Assembly (NCBI GenBank): GCA_038502055.1
Contig: JAXRKN010000043.1
Span: forward strand, 2,728,001-2,792,000
Origin: Tanytarsus gracilentus
Taxonomy: Eukaryota; Arthropoda; Insecta; Diptera; Chironomidae
Direction: 5' to 3'
DNA: 64,000 bases
Within the stretch, counting starts at the first letter, position 1, and the number at the start of each line of letters is the position of its first letter. Below, one piece after another: positions 11,457 to 23,448 of this stretch. The notes under the pieces were generated by a model. That model was not told where the DNA came from and ran no database searches. It saw only the letters and a list, made by a program, of their open reading frames with translations. The translations under genes were made by a program, and so were the position numbers.

Positions 11457-14400
11457 TTTATCGCTTTTTTAGTTTTTTTCTATATTTTTTTATTTTTCAA
11501 GCACTGGCGACACATCAACTCTATCACATTCAGAAATGTCCGATTTCACATTTTATTAATAATTTATTGCAACGTCAGTTTTGTTAACATCTATCAGCTC
11601 TCATGACATATGCGCTTACTTTTTTTCTCTCTTTAGCAATTCACAATATAATTGTCATTCAAGTTTATTCTCCATTAATAATTCCAAAAAAATGGCACAA
11701 CAACATGTTTCGTTTCGGACTTGAGGGAGAGAGAGAAAAATAAAAAATCAAAAGTTTGTTTTCACTTTCACAATGCAGCAGCAAATGTGAGATAAAAGTA
11801 TAGAATTTATTTTAATAAATGGCGTTAAAGTCTTGAGGTTATTAGCACGTCAGCTAAGTGATTTATTTGCTGGCTAAAGCTTTCTAGGCGCACATTTTGA
11901 TGAATTAGATTTCAACTGTGCACTCGGCAGTTTTTTTCAATTATTGCAATTGCAATTTTTTTAAACCCTGGGAGCGAAATTTATTTAATATGAAATTAAT
12001 TATAGATTTTTTAACGTATTTAAAATTTTTAAATCTTGTTTTTTAGAATTTGTAAGAAAATTAAATTTTTTAACGTTTTTACGTTTATTTAAAATAAAAT
12101 AATTTAACGTATTTTATAATTTCAAATTTCACTGCCCTCAGGGTGAGCTTCACTTTTTTCAATTATTGCATTTACAATTCTTTAAGTTCACTTTTTTAAT
12201 GCTGACTGCAAAAAAGATATCAAGCATATACAAACAATATTAAATTTCTTTTTCGAGCATTCAACTTTCATCGAAGCACATGCAAAAAAAGAATGCGATA
12301 AATTATTATTATTCGCGAGACAATGAGGAGATTCATCAATGAGCAATTTTTATATTTTAACAAAAGCAAAAATATTTTCTTCCGACTGATTGCAAACTCG
12401 TTTTTTATTGCCATTTTTCTTTTGCAGCAACTTTACACAAAAAATTAAGGAAGAAATAAAAAATATTTACGATTATTGAGATGAAATTGGTAATTTTTAT
12501 GATGATGCATTCAAAAAGGCATTAAAGTTATGAAAAAAAAATTGCAAATGTTGGGCATCGAAGTGCATAAAGGTGGAGAGAGGAAAGAGAATGCAAAAAT
12601 CTCATTAAATTCGTGTACATTATGAAATGTTGAGGTTAATAGAAAAAAATATATAAAAAAAATTGCATAATTTTTAATACGAGGAATTATTACGATTAAG
12701 TCACTTGACATTAAGGTATGAAAATCCGAGAGGAAGAAATATTTTTTTTTATTTTTGTTGCAGTTTTAAAAAAGTTACTAGAAAATTTTGACGACAAGCC
12801 GCCAATTAATTTTTTATTTATAATTTAATTTCTGTATTAAAAAATTAAAAATTTAAATGCATTACAAACATAAAATATATTTAGAAAAAATATTAATAAA
12901 CGTTAAAAAACCATAAAAAATCTCATTAGAACCGCAGCCACAATATCATCATCCAATCATCGAAGTCTCTTCTCATGCCAATGCAGCGTGAAGAAAACAA
13001 AGTCATGAATGGGAATAAAAAGAAAATTTTAATTTCTTTCTTCACATTCGACGGTTTGGCAAAGGTAGCAAAGAGACAGAAGAAGAAGGAGAATATAAGA
13101 GTCAGCACAAGTTGTTAAAATCATTTGAAGGCATGAAAGAGCAAGCATGAGAACAATCGCAATTTATGAGATGCAAAGGAAATTATGAGAAAAAGCATGG
13201 CATGCAAAACAAACTTCGGAATATGCAGTCGGACGACAGACACACAAAAAAACGAGTTATACAATTTTATTTTTAACTACTTTTATGTAAGATCAGAGAG
13301 ACAGTGCAGCAGCAGCGGCAGCATAAAACTCATTAATTTGATTCATAGAGCCTGAATATACTCGCAGAGAGATCGTTTACATGCATGTGTACGCAATGCG
13401 ATAAATCTCAAGCCTATGTCCGATATGCGCTGAATGTCGATTAGGTAACTCGAAGACAATATGCACCGAGTCGTGCCCGTGAGGCGGTTAGAGAGCTCTC
13501 CTCAATAGAGAGTCAGAGAACGCACATCGGTGGTGTAATTTTTTAGGGTCACTATAACTCAATCGTGCACTTCGAGAGAGACTGTTTGTAATTGTGATGT
13601 AATCGATGTAAAAGAGCGCGGCGCATAGGAAAAAAAGCATGCATGCATATTCGAGACTTTGTGAATATTTTTTTTCTTCAAATTACTTTCACCGTTTTTA
13701 TTGTGTTTCAATTTCTGGATTTTTTTCTCTCTTGTACACTATTTGTCTTCCCTGCTGTTGCTGCTGAACAACAACTATTGTCGGCTGCGCAATGATCGTG
13801 TGCTTAAAGAGAGAAATCAATCGATTAAAAAAGTCCAATATTGTTTACTTTTCCATGCTGTAACTTGCTTCAATTTTATTTTTTACTTTTGACTTGTCAC
13901 CGGAAACTAAAACCACAAGAAAGGTGGGATGGTCAGAAGAAAAATGCAAGTTGTGCGAGAGATTAGAAGCCAGTTATGAGTTTTTGAAGCTTTGATGGCT
14001 TGCGAAAGTTCTTGAAAAATTTAGAATTAAAAAAATTATAGCAAAATTCCATTTATAAATTTAATTTATTCTTTTTCACGTCAATTTTTTGTTCACTGCT
14101 CAAAGCAGCAAGAAAAATATTTATGCGCATCGTTTTTATCATTGATCATCATTACAGCGTGAAAACTTTTTAATTTGATCATAATCGATTGAAATTACAC
14201 ATGCAAGAGAATGGAAGAGACATAAAACACTTTCATCTGCGCGAATGTTGTTTATTAATGGTAATTTAACCAATTATTACATGTGATTACTATTATTGCT
14301 ATATTAAGAAGCGCTAAACAACATTATTGTTAGCATTTATGTTATATCATCACATTTTTGTGTTTTTAACGCGTGGGGGCTGCCGACAAATTTTCTTTTG

Positions 14401-16544
14401 TTCCTCTAACGAGGGTCTTGAGGTGTCTTTTGTTGTGGCTTTTAAGCGGTTTAAATTTTTTTTGGGTCTTTGAAAGTGAATTTTTTATGAATTGAGTCAT
14501 ACTGAAAGTTTTTGAGTGCAAGTTAAAAAAATTAAGTTAATATTTGAGATTAAATTAAGCCAAAAATTGAAGATTCAAATCCTTAAAAATTTCTAGATAG
14601 ATTTTCAATAATTTTTGTTTTTTTTATTTAGGAAATTAATTTATTTAAATTAGAAATTAAAATTCTTTAATAATTTTTATTTTACCAAATTAATTAATTA
14701 ACAGTATTTAATCACTTTAATTGAATAATTTTATTTTTTCATAATTTTCGACCACTTGAGATCAACTCACAACACTCAATTAATTGCTAATAAACTTTCA
14801 ATCTTTTAAAAGAGTAATTAAGATTAATTACCGTTTAATTAAACAACTTTTTTCTCTCACGCTGTGCGAAATTCTTAGAATCAACACTTTTTAACTTTTT
14901 TCTCAATCTCTTTTCAAAATTTCTCTTTTTGTTTCATAAATCAATCACTTTTTTTAACATAGTGCAAAAAATGTATATTTTTTTATTGATAATTTCACAA
15001 AAATTTTCATGCAAATTTATTTCGCTAATTGGCACGTTTAATGTGATTTTATTACACTGCTTTTCTCTTTTTGCACTATCAGCGAATTTTCCATTGAGAA
15101 TTTAAACATTAAGTTAAAGGCACACACCTGGCGAAGGAGTGATTAGTTAGCACGACTTTACTTATCGAAATACCGCAACAAACTGTGCAGCCAAAACAAC
15201 AAACTCGCCGTTTCTCGCGTTGTAGCTGACTCCTCTCGCTCTCTCATTTTTAATGTTGTTGAAAATTTTTATTTTTTTGCAACCGAAAGAGTTGAGAGTG
15301 AGAGCGAAAAAAAGTTTTTTATTCACCGAAAAAAAGCAGCGAAAGAAAGGAGGAAAGAAAAGAGAGCGATCAAGGTGTAAGGTCGAACCTGTTGCAAAAA
15401 AAAGTATTTTACGTCATTATATTTCACTAACTGTTGCTGCTTCACGGGTCTTTGTGGTTAATCAACCTTCCGTTATTGTGGCTGTCATCACTGACTGCAT
15501 GGATACTTTAGACTCTTCTCGCTTGCTCTTTCTCTCCCGCTCAAAATTGACTTTAAATCACGATTTTTTTTCTGAAATGAAATGTGATCAAGTTTAATGC
15601 CAAGATTGAAGTTTTTTTTTGCGCGCTTAAATAAATTTATGTATGCTGGGAAATTTGATGCCGATGCCACAAGTTTTCTTTTGTGTTTTTAAATTTAATT
15701 GAATTCTCATTGAAAATCAATGGGAGAATAATTTTAAAAAAAAATTAAAAATTTTAAGGGTGAAAATTTAGAACTTTGAGACTTTTCATAATTTTTAAAA
15801 AAATTGCATAAGTTCAAGGCGAAAAAGTTGCGACTAAATCTCAGGAAGTTTTTAAGTTAATTTTTGATCTTAATTAAATTAAGATTTTTGTATTATAAAA
15901 AAGTTAATATAAAATTTTTTCGCTACCTCTTTGTCATCTATCTATAAAAAATTAATATAAAATTTTTGATTTTTAATTATGAAAAATATTTACGCGTTAT
16001 TTACACGGTTTTATTTAAAAGTAATCAACACGCTTAAAAGATAACGAATATAAAAACTGATACAATTAAAAATTATTGGACTTTGTTCAGTTTTTTAATT
16101 GAGAAATCCACATTTATTGTGTTTCATAATTTATGCAATAATTTTTATTTTTTACTTCCGATTCATTGAAGCTGTCAATCTTTCTAAACCAAAGCTGTCA
16201 TTTTGAGTTAATTTTACATACTTTCAATTTAGTTAAATTTTATAAGCTTTCAAATAATTAAAATTTATCCAAGTATTAAAATTCAAAACGTTGTGTGTTA
16301 AATAATTAAAAATAATACGGTAAATTAATTGAATTTTTTTAAAAAATATTTTAAAGTTCAGTTTTACAAATAAATTTAATGCTCACATTTTCTCGAAAAA
16401 ATATTGATTTATTTTTATTTGAGTTATGTGAAAGCACAATGCAATATTTCTCGGACACGGAGAGCATTCGAGAGATAAATGCAACATAACAAAAAAATAA
16501 TTTGATTTATTTTTCATTTAAATGAATAAAAAGTTTAGTTACAT
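11457..16544. other. Upstream region of the Ras-like gene, no coding sequence seen
   Basis: AT-rich, without a supported coding frame. A GC-richer patch at about 13380-13640 with several GAGAG/CTCTC words stands out and may be regulatory. The stretch 15128-15245 may hold a non-coding first exon. Beyond about 15650 the sequence is again featureless. Confidence 0.4.
15128..15245 (-). other. Possible non-coding first exon of the Ras-like gene
   Basis: Read on the minus strand, a GAGA-rich start is followed by a relatively GC-rich stretch ending in CGCCAG|GTGTGTG, a plausible splice donor. It points toward the Ras-like gene, whose ATG lies 3.7 kb downstream. No transcript evidence is available; it could instead be unrelated sequence. 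Confidence 0.2.
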
Positions 16545-16890
16545 AATTTTAAAGTCATTTTTCAATGAGTCATTTTTGTTTACTGTCGTAAGACATGTTC
16601 GTATCTTATTGGCTTCCATATCTTGATATAAATTTAACACCGAGGTATCAAATTTTTTTACAGCAGCTGATTCATTATTTTTTTAATTGAAATCATTTGT
16701 TTTTTCGTTAATTGATTTTAAAATGACGTAAATTAAAATTTTCACTAAACTTCACGCGACATCTTGAAAATTTGCATGTGATAAAAACCACAAAAAGTTT
16801 TATGAGATCAACTTTCATGTTGAAGTTTGAACAGTAGCAAATTACAATTGCACGTTTTATGACCATGTGACGAGCAAACCGCAAAATAAA
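16545..16890. promoter_or_regulatory. Duplicated flanking block, copy downstream of PEPCK copy 1
   Basis: About 345 bp that recur almost unchanged at 20193-20550. It carries TGAGTCA (AP-1 type) at 16566, TTGTTTAC (forkhead/FoxO type) at 16576 and TGACGTAA (CRE/C-EBP type) at 16724. No open frame is shared by both copies. It lies about 290 bp past the PEPCK copy 1 stop. It could be an enhancer, a non-coding RNA or recently converted sequence; the factor names are motif matches only. Confidence 0.55.
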
Positions 16891-16986
16891 CACATGGATC
16901 TATAGTTTAAATCAATTTTATAATCACAAAGTAAAAAATTTCCTGAAATAAATATTAAAAATTTCCTGAATATTTTTTGTTAATTT

Positions 16987-16992
16987 TTTATT
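16987..16992 (-). terminator. Candidate poly(A) signal of PEPCK copy 1
   Basis: AATAAA on the minus strand, about 187 nt after the stop codon of PEPCK copy 1. Confidence 0.4.
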
Positions 16993-17068
16993 AGTACAAA
17001 AAAATTAAATCTATTATATAAAAAAAAATTATTCTAATTAGTTTGAACTTGTAAATTTGAATTTCAGG

Positions 17069-17102
17069 CAGCAGTCAACGCTTTTAAAAACATGGCAGAT
17101 CT
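17069..17102 (-). promoter_or_regulatory. 34-nt conserved 3'UTR word, PEPCK copy 1
   Basis: Identical over 34 nt to 20887-20920, in sequence that is otherwise diverged. It lies 77-110 nt after the stop and before the poly(A) signal, so it is transcribed. A post-transcriptional control element is the likeliest reading; recent conversion is the alternative. Confidence 0.55.
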
Positions 17103-17178
17103 AAAATTAAATTTTGGTCTTTAAAAAATTCTTAATCTGTTAATAAAAATATAAAATTGCAAATAGTTGAAATTAAAT

Positions 17179-19068
17179 TCATTTCATTTTTTCTACTCTC
17201 GCTTTAAGATTATCTAACTGGTGCTGAATTTCTTTTGGCAAGTCCTCGCCGACTTGCTCGTCAAAGTATTTTTGCATCTCTTCAACTTCACTCAACCAAA
17301 AATCGCGCTCGATCAAGAAAAGTTGATCAAGGTCAACTGCATCCTTAAGATGATCCAGATTGAGGGATTCCGGAGTTGGCACACGACCAATTGGAGTGTC
17401 TTTGTAGCATTCGTTACCTTGAAGACGTTTAAGGACCCAATCGAGGACGCGTGAATTGTCGCCATAGCCTGGCCATAAAAATTTACCATTTTTATCCTTA
17501 CGGAACCAATTGACATGGAAGATTTTCGGCATGGTTCCTCCAAGTTTGTGGCAAATTTGTTCCATCTCAAGCCAATGTTGAAGATAGTTGCCAAAGTTAT
17601 ATGCAAAGAATGGACGCATAGCCATTGGATCGTGAACGATTGCTTTTCCCTTATATTCAGCTGCTGCTGTTGTCTCGGATCTCATTGCTGAGCCAATAAA
17701 GACTCCATGCTTCCAGTCGAAAGCTTCATAGATAAGAGGAACACCTTCAGGACGACGACCACCGAAGAGAATAGCTGAGATTGGAACACCTTCTGGATCC
17801 TCCCATTGCTCATCGATAATTGGACAATTTGCAGCTGGTGTGCAGAAACGAGAATTTGGATGAGCTGCCGGAGTTTTTGACACTCCCAATTCCCATGGAT
17901 TGCCGAGCCAGTCAGTGATTGTTATGCCTGGTTTAATTGTACTCTCAAGACCTTCCCAGAAGACACCGCCATCAGATGTGTAAGCGACATTTGTGAAGAT
18001 TGTGTCTTTCTCAATTGATTGCATTGCATTTAAATTTGTTTCAGCAGAAGTGCCAGGAGCAACACCAAAGAATCCATTCTCAGGATTAATAGCACGAAGT
18101 TGTCCCTTCTTATCGAACTTCATCCATGCAATGTCATCGCCAACACATTTAACTTTAAAGCCAGGGAGAGTTGGAGATAACATAGCAAGATTTGTTTTTC
18201 CGCAAGCGGATGGGAAAGCTCCAGCAATAAACTTCTTGCTTCCATTCGGGCATGTGACATCAAGAATGAGCTCATGTTCAGCCAACCATCCCTCACGAAG
18301 TCCAATTGTACTTCCGATTCTCAGTGCAAAGCACTTTTTACCCAAAATAGCATTTCCTCCATAGGCACTGCCGTATGAGACGATTTCGTTGTTATCAGCT
18401 TTGTGAAGAATGATAACTCGATCAGGGTCGCAAGGCCACGATGGCATCGAAATCTTTCCATCTTTAGGAACACCAACTGAATGTAAACATCTCACGAATT
18501 CAGTATTTGTTTTGATAATTTCATCCATTACAGCCGCGCCCATTCTGGTCATGATTCTCATTGATGCAACGACATATTGCGAGTCCGTGATCTCAACGCC
18601 AATTTTGCTGAGTGGTGAACCAATCGGACCCATTGAGAATGGAACGACGTACATAGTTCTACCTTTCATGCAGCCTGGAAATCTTTGCAAAATCGCCTCA
18701 TCGTAGTCATTTGGACATAACCAGTTACCCAAAGTTCCTTTGATTCCCTCACGAGGAGTGCAAATGGCGTCATGACGGCATTCAGTACAGATGAAAGTTC
18801 TGCTCTCAACGCGAGCCACGTCAGCTGGATTTGTACGTGCAAGATAGCAGTTCTTGTACTTTGGGAGTGGAATAATTGTGCCCGCATCCATCAATGATTT
18901 AATTAAAACTTTATTCTCACTCTCGCTGCCATCACAAATGTGAATTTTGTCGGGTTGGCATAAAATTGCAGATTCCTCAATAAAATGCTTAACGTTTTCT
19001 GGGATGCGAGAGATATCGCCAATGACACTAAAGCCACCGATTTTACTCAATTTTGAATTTGCCGGCAT
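17179..19068 (-). CDS. Pepck: Phosphoenolpyruvate carboxykinase (GTP), copy 1
   Basis: Converts oxaloacetate and GTP to phosphoenolpyruvate, GDP and CO2, the entry step of gluconeogenesis and glyceroneogenesis. Single exon, 629 aa. FPSACGKTNLAM at 285-296 is the kinase-1a loop with the reactive Cys (289) and Lys (291); GDDIAWM follows as the metal-binding kinase-2 motif, and the YGGNAILGKKCFALRIGS region is intact. The frame stays open upstream of the first ATG, but that extension begins at TTG; the ATG at 19068 has an AAA context and fits family length. The promoter has a TATA at 19234-19241. It differs from copy 2 by lacking introns and by a different N-terminus, so one copy lost or gained the first intron. 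No obvious mitochondrial targeting peptide is seen. No broken motifs: both copies look functional. Confidence 0.95.
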   Translation of the reverse strand: MPANSKLSKIGGFSVIGDISRIPENVKHFIEESAILCQPDKIHICDGSESENKVLIKSLMDAGTIIPLPKYKNCYLARTNPADVARVESRTFICTECRHDAICTPREGIKGTLGNWLCPNDYDEAILQRFPGCMKGRTMYVVPFSMGPIGSPLSKIGVEITDSQYVVASMRIMTRMGAAVMDEIIKTNTEFVRCLHSVGVPKDGKISMPSWPCDPDRVIILHKADNNEIVSYGSAYGGNAILGKKCFALRIGSTIGLREGWLAEHELILDVTCPNGSKKFIAGAFPSACGKTNLAMLSPTLPGFKVKCVGDDIAWMKFDKKGQLRAINPENGFFGVAPGTSAETNLNAMQSIEKDTIFTNVAYTSDGGVFWEGLESTIKPGITITDWLGNPWELGVSKTPAAHPNSRFCTPAANCPIIDEQWEDPEGVPISAILFGGRRPEGVPLIYEAFDWKHGVFIGSAMRSETTAAAEYKGKAIVHDPMAMRPFFAYNFGNYLQHWLEMEQICHKLGGTMPKIFHVNWFRKDKNGKFLWPGYGDNSRVLDWVLKRLQGNECYKDTPIGRVPTPESLNLDHLKDAVDLDQLFLIERDFWLSEVEEMQKYFDEQVGEDLPKEIQHQLDNLKARVEKMK

Positions 19069-19233
19069 TTTGGTAAAATTTAATTTAAAATCTTCAATCT
19101 CAAAAACACGTTCGATTTGTTCTTCTTCTGAGAAACTTCTGCTTTTAAAATATTTCAAAACAATTTTTTAAAAACCTCTAAATAAATATTTAGAAACAGA
19201 TCGTTGAATGAACTTCAATTTACGAAGATCGCT

Positions 19234-19241
19234 CTTATATA
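19234..19241 (-). promoter_or_regulatory. TATA box of PEPCK copy 1
   Basis: TATATAAG on the minus strand, in the context GAAGTATATAAGAGCGA, which is shared exactly with the PEPCK copy 2 promoter. It lies about 165 bp upstream of the ATG, giving a 5'UTR of roughly 135 nt. Confidence 0.75.
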
Positions 19242-20192
19242 CTTCAAACAGAGTTCTTAACAAAAAGGCTGCCGGTGCGTTACAATTGTTCTCAAACGTT
19301 CCTGAATTATCTCCAAAAATTTCATTTTTCAACTTACTAAATTGAAAAGATTTTAAAAATATCCATTAAAGAATAAAAATATAATTTTAAAAATGATTTG
19401 TGATTTAGTGTCATTTAGCATAATTAAGATTGAATAAATAAAATTAAACTTAGGTAAGTTCACATTATAATTTATAAAAACCAAAAAATTCTTGCAAATT
19501 TATAATTTTCTAACTCTTCTTAACTTTTTTCTCAACATTAAATTCTTTTGACTTTTTTAGCATCGAAATCATAAACTTTAACATTTAAATGAAAAAAATA
19601 TTTACTAAATTATAAATTAATAATTTACTAAGCGGAGCTCCAAAACCCATCCGAGGGAGTCATAACAAGTCAAAAAACAAGTATGTACGGTCTTCTTGTT
19701 AAACGAGATTGTTCAAGTAAAATTTTCTACGTCATTAATCCACGCGTATTGCTTATGTGGTTGTTAATCATCAACAACTTTATTTCTATACCGGCATATT
19801 TGAGAGAAACATATGTAGAGTCCAATACTATCACAACTCTTTTACTACCAACAAGTTGTACTTAAGTACGGTGTACTGTAGAAGAGCAAGAAGCAAAGTT
19901 TACAACAAAAATTGATACAATTTTCATCCACACGCAAAGCAAAAATCAAAAGTTCTTTTATTTTGTGATTATATTTAAAAAATATGTTTGAGCTTATCAT
20001 GATTTTAATTTTTGTTAGTTTAACTTGTTAAAATAGATTAAAAATAAGCAATAACATTACTGGACATTCCATCAATTTTTTCCTTCATTTTCAAGTCTCA
20101 CTGAATTGATTTCAAACTTATCTAACTATCGTAAAAAGGAATTTCCAAAGAATTGCTCAATATTTTTAAATTAATAAAACGTTTTTGTTATA
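19242..20192. other. Upstream region of PEPCK copy 1
   Basis: Non-coding spacer between the tandem PEPCK genes. It includes the related upstream module at 19725-19864; nothing else was recognised. Confidence 0.5.
19725..19864 (-). promoter_or_regulatory. Upstream module shared with PEPCK copy 2 (diverged)
   Basis: Clearly related but diverged sequence occurs at 24020-24159, at a similar distance upstream of the other TATA box (about 490 and 570 bp). Shared words include TACGTCA (19728), TCCACGC, ATCAACAACTT and CAACAAGT. The order is kept. This suggests an ancestral enhancer duplicated with the gene. Confidence 0.45.
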
Positions 20193-20550
20193 AATTTTAA
20201 AGTCATTTTTCAATGAGTCATTTTTGTTTACTGTCGTAAGACATGTTCGTATCTTATTGGTTTCCATATCTTGATATAAATTTAACACCGAGGTATCAAT
20301 TTTTTTTACAGCAGCTGATTCATTATTTTTTAATTGAAATCATTTGTTTTTTCGTTAATTGATTTCAAAATGACGTAAATTAACATTTTAACTAAAGTTT
20401 TGGTATTTATACTTCACGCGACATCTTGAAAATTTTCATGTGATAAAAACCACAAAAAGTTTTATGAGATCAACTTTCATGTTGAAGTTTGAACAGTAGC
20501 AAATTACAATTGCACGTTTTATGACCATGTGACGAGCAAACCTCAAAATA
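20193..20550. promoter_or_regulatory. Duplicated flanking block, copy between the PEPCK genes
   Basis: Near-identical partner of 16545-16890, with only a few substitutions and one insertion of about 12 bp near 20400. The same words are kept: TGAGTCA at 20214, TTGTTTAC at 20224 and TGACGTAA at 20371. It lies 440 bp past the copy 2 stop and about 950 bp upstream of the copy 1 TATA box, so it could act on either gene. Confidence 0.55.
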
Positions 20551-20871
20551 AAAAAAAGCGTAAAGTGAATCATTTTATTTTCTTTTTAATATCCTAATTC
20601 ATCAATTATCAAATTTTGTCGTCTAAAACCGTTGATTTTAAATTTTAAACATGATGGAAAATTTCTAAAAGTAAAAAAAACTAAAAAAATTGTTCAACTC
20701 TTAATCAAAAAATTCATCAATAAATAAACTTACCTAAGTAATTTTTCACCAAACTCTTTAGTTCCACATTGATGATCTGTAAAATAATTTCTGAAAATTA
20801 AATTTAATAAAAAAATTAAAATTTTATATTTTTAAATGTTTTTATTTTTTCTTGATTTAAATATTAAGTCA

Positions 20872-20877
20872 TTTATT
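20872..20877 (-). terminator. Candidate poly(A) signal of PEPCK copy 2
   Basis: AATAAA on the minus strand about 112 nt after the stop and 10 nt past the conserved 34-nt word. Confidence 0.4.
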
Positions 20878-20886
20878 TAATTTAGA

Positions 20887-20920
20887 CAGCAGTCAACGCT
20901 TTTAAAAACATGGCAGATCT
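20887..20920 (-). promoter_or_regulatory. 34-nt conserved 3'UTR word, PEPCK copy 2
   Basis: Exact match to 17069-17102, at 69-102 nt after the stop codon. The flanking 3'UTR sequences do not align well. Confidence 0.55.
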
Positions 20921-20988
20921 TAAAATTAACTTTTTCTTCTTTTATAAAAATTTCTTAATCACTAAAAAATATCAGTACGACATTAAAC

Positions 20989-23232
20989 TTATTTCATTTC
21001 ATCTACTCTAGCTTTAAGATTATCTAACTGATGCTGAATTTCGTTTGGCAAGTCCTCGCCGACCTGCTCGTCAAAGTATTTTTGAATCTGATCAGCTTCT
21101 TTCAACCAGAACTCGCGTTCTATCAGAAAAAGTTCTTTGAGATTGATTTTATTTTTGAGGTGATCGAGTCTGAGGGATTCTGAGGTTGGCACACGACCAA
21201 TTGGAGTGTCTTCATAGCAGTCAAAGCCATCGAGGCGTTTAAGGATCCAATCGAGGACGCGAGAGTTCTCGCCATAGCCTGGCCATAAAAATTTACCATT
21301 TTTGTCTTTGCGGAACCAATTGACATGGAAGATTTTCGGCATTGTTCCTTCAAGCTTATCACATTGCTCTTCCATTTCGAGCCAATGTTTGAGATAGTTG
21401 CCAAAGTTATATGCAAAGAATGGACGCATAGCCATCGGGTCGTGAACGATTGCTTTTCCCTTATATTCAGCTGCCGCTGTTGTTTCTGATCTCATTGCTG
21501 AGCCAATAAAGACTCCATGCTTCCAGTCGAAAGCTTCATAGATAAGAGGAACACCTTCAGGACGACGACCACCGAAGAGAATAGCTGAGATTGGAACGCC
21601 TTCTGGATCTTCCCATTTTTCATCGATAATTGGACAATTTGCAGCTGGTGTGCAGAAGCGAGAATTTGGATGAGCTGCTGGAGTTTTTGATACTCCCAAT
21701 TCCCATGGATTGCCGAGCCAGTCAGTGATTGTGATGCCTGGTTTAATTGTACTTTCAAGACCTTCCCAGAAGACACCGCCATCAGATGTGTAAGCGACGT
21801 TTGTGAAGATTGTGTCTTTCTCAATCGATTGCATTGCATTTGTGTTTGTTTCAGCGGAAGTGCCAGGAGCGACACCGAAGAATCCGTTCTCAGGATTAAT
21901 AGCACGAAGTTGTCCATGAGAGTCAAATTTCATCCATGCAATATCATCACCTACACACTCAACTTTGTAGCCGGGAAGTGTTGGAGTCATCATAGCGAGA
22001 TTTGTCTTTCCGCAAGCCGATGGAAAAGCGGCTGCGATATATTTTTTGGTTCCATTAGGGCAAGTAATTCCGAGGATTAATTGATGCTCAGCCAACCATC
22101 CTTCACGCTGTGCAATTGTACTTCCGATTCTCAATGCAAAGCACTTTTTACCCAAAATAGCATTTCCTCCATAGGCACTGCCGTATGAGACAATTTCGTT
22201 GTTATCAGGCTTATGAAGAATGATAACTCGATCAGGGTCGCAAGGCCACGATGGCATCGCAACTTTGCCGCTCTCAGGAACACCAACCGAGTGCAAACAT
22301 CTGACAAAGTCGATGTTTTTCTTGATAATTTCATCCATTACAGCCGCGCCCATTCTGGTCATGATTCTCATTGATGCAACGACATATTGCGAGTCCGTGA
22401 TCTCAACGCCAATTTTGCTGAGCGGTGAGCCAATTGGACCCATTGAGAATGGCACGACGTACATAGTTCTACCTTTCATGCAGCCTGGAAATCTTTGCAA
22501 AATCGCTTCATCGTAGTCTTTTGGGCTCATCCAGTTACCCAAAGTTCCTTGAATGCCTTGGCGAGGAGTACAAATGGCTTGCTCGCGACTAGTCGTACAG
22601 ATGAAAGTTTTGCTCTCAACACGAGCCACGTCAGCTGGATTTGTGCGTGCAAGATAGCAGTTCTGGTACTTTGGCAAGGGAATAATTGTGCCCGCATCGA
22701 GCAATGATTTAATCAGAACTTCATTCTCACGCTCGCTGCCGTCACAAATGTGAATTTTGTCGGGTTGGCACAAAATTGCGGATTCTTCAATAAAATTCTT
22801 AACGTTTAATGGCACACGAGAGATATCGCCATTGGTGACATTGTAGCCGCGGACATTATTAAAGATTGCAGCGGGCTTCGAGTAGTGGCCGACGGTTGCA
22901 GTCGATGGAAATCTGAGGAGAGAAAATGTTCATGAGCTAAATTTCATCAGAATTCGTAAATTTATTTTCGGGTGTGTGTTTAAATATCTCCCAGAAAAGT
23001 GACGAAAGCTTGTTGCTAACGCCCAGTCGCAATTTGATAGCTGACTGGATTTCTACATCTCGAGGACTAACTAGAACTTGTTTATTCACATTTTCTGACT
23101 TTTAATTATTTCCTTGTTTTATTTTTAAAATTAAATTCCCTGAGGCAATTAATGGCACTAATTGCATCATCTTATTTTAATATTTAATAAATTTACTTAC
23201 GGGGTTATAATTTTTTCGATAACTTGAGGCAT
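20989..23232 (-). CDS. Pepck: Phosphoenolpyruvate carboxykinase (GTP), copy 2
   Basis: Same reaction as the neighbouring copy. Two exons: 23232-23201 (ATG and ten codons plus two bases, donor CCCC|GTAAGT) and 22912-20989 (acceptor CTCCTCAG), joined in phase to give 651 aa. The kinase-1a motif FPSACGKTNLAM starts at residue 307, with Cys311 and Lys313. The N-terminus MPQVIEKIITPFPSTATVG has no counterpart in copy 1; its few acidic residues do not exclude weak organelle targeting, but none is convincing. The two proteins align without gaps over most of their length, and substitutions are concentrated at the N-terminus and in the C-terminal third. Tandem, same strand, 1.9 kb from copy 1. The intron and the Pepck-like N-terminus suggest this copy keeps the ancestral structure. 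Confidence 0.94.
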
Positions 23233-23448
23233 CTTGATTTAATTTCTCTTCGATTGAATTTCGACAAAAAATTTTAAAACTTTTAATTTTCTCTTCTCAA
23301 AAACACTTTTTGATATTTTTTTAATAATTTGGCTTCTTTTTCTAAAGAACTTCTTTGTTCATTTTATTTTCAAGAACTTCCTTTAGAAATTCTGAATTTA
23401 GCTTTGTAAAATCGCTGGTTGAATGATTTTAACTCCGCGGAGCTCGCT

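Noticed and set aside
17221..18706. Several plus-strand frames opposite the PEPCK genes
   Set aside because: They are antisense shadows of strongly codon-biased PEPCK exons.
19069..19158. N-terminal extension of PEPCK copy 1
   Set aside because: The open frame begins at TTG; the first ATG is at 19068, with a better context and family-like length.
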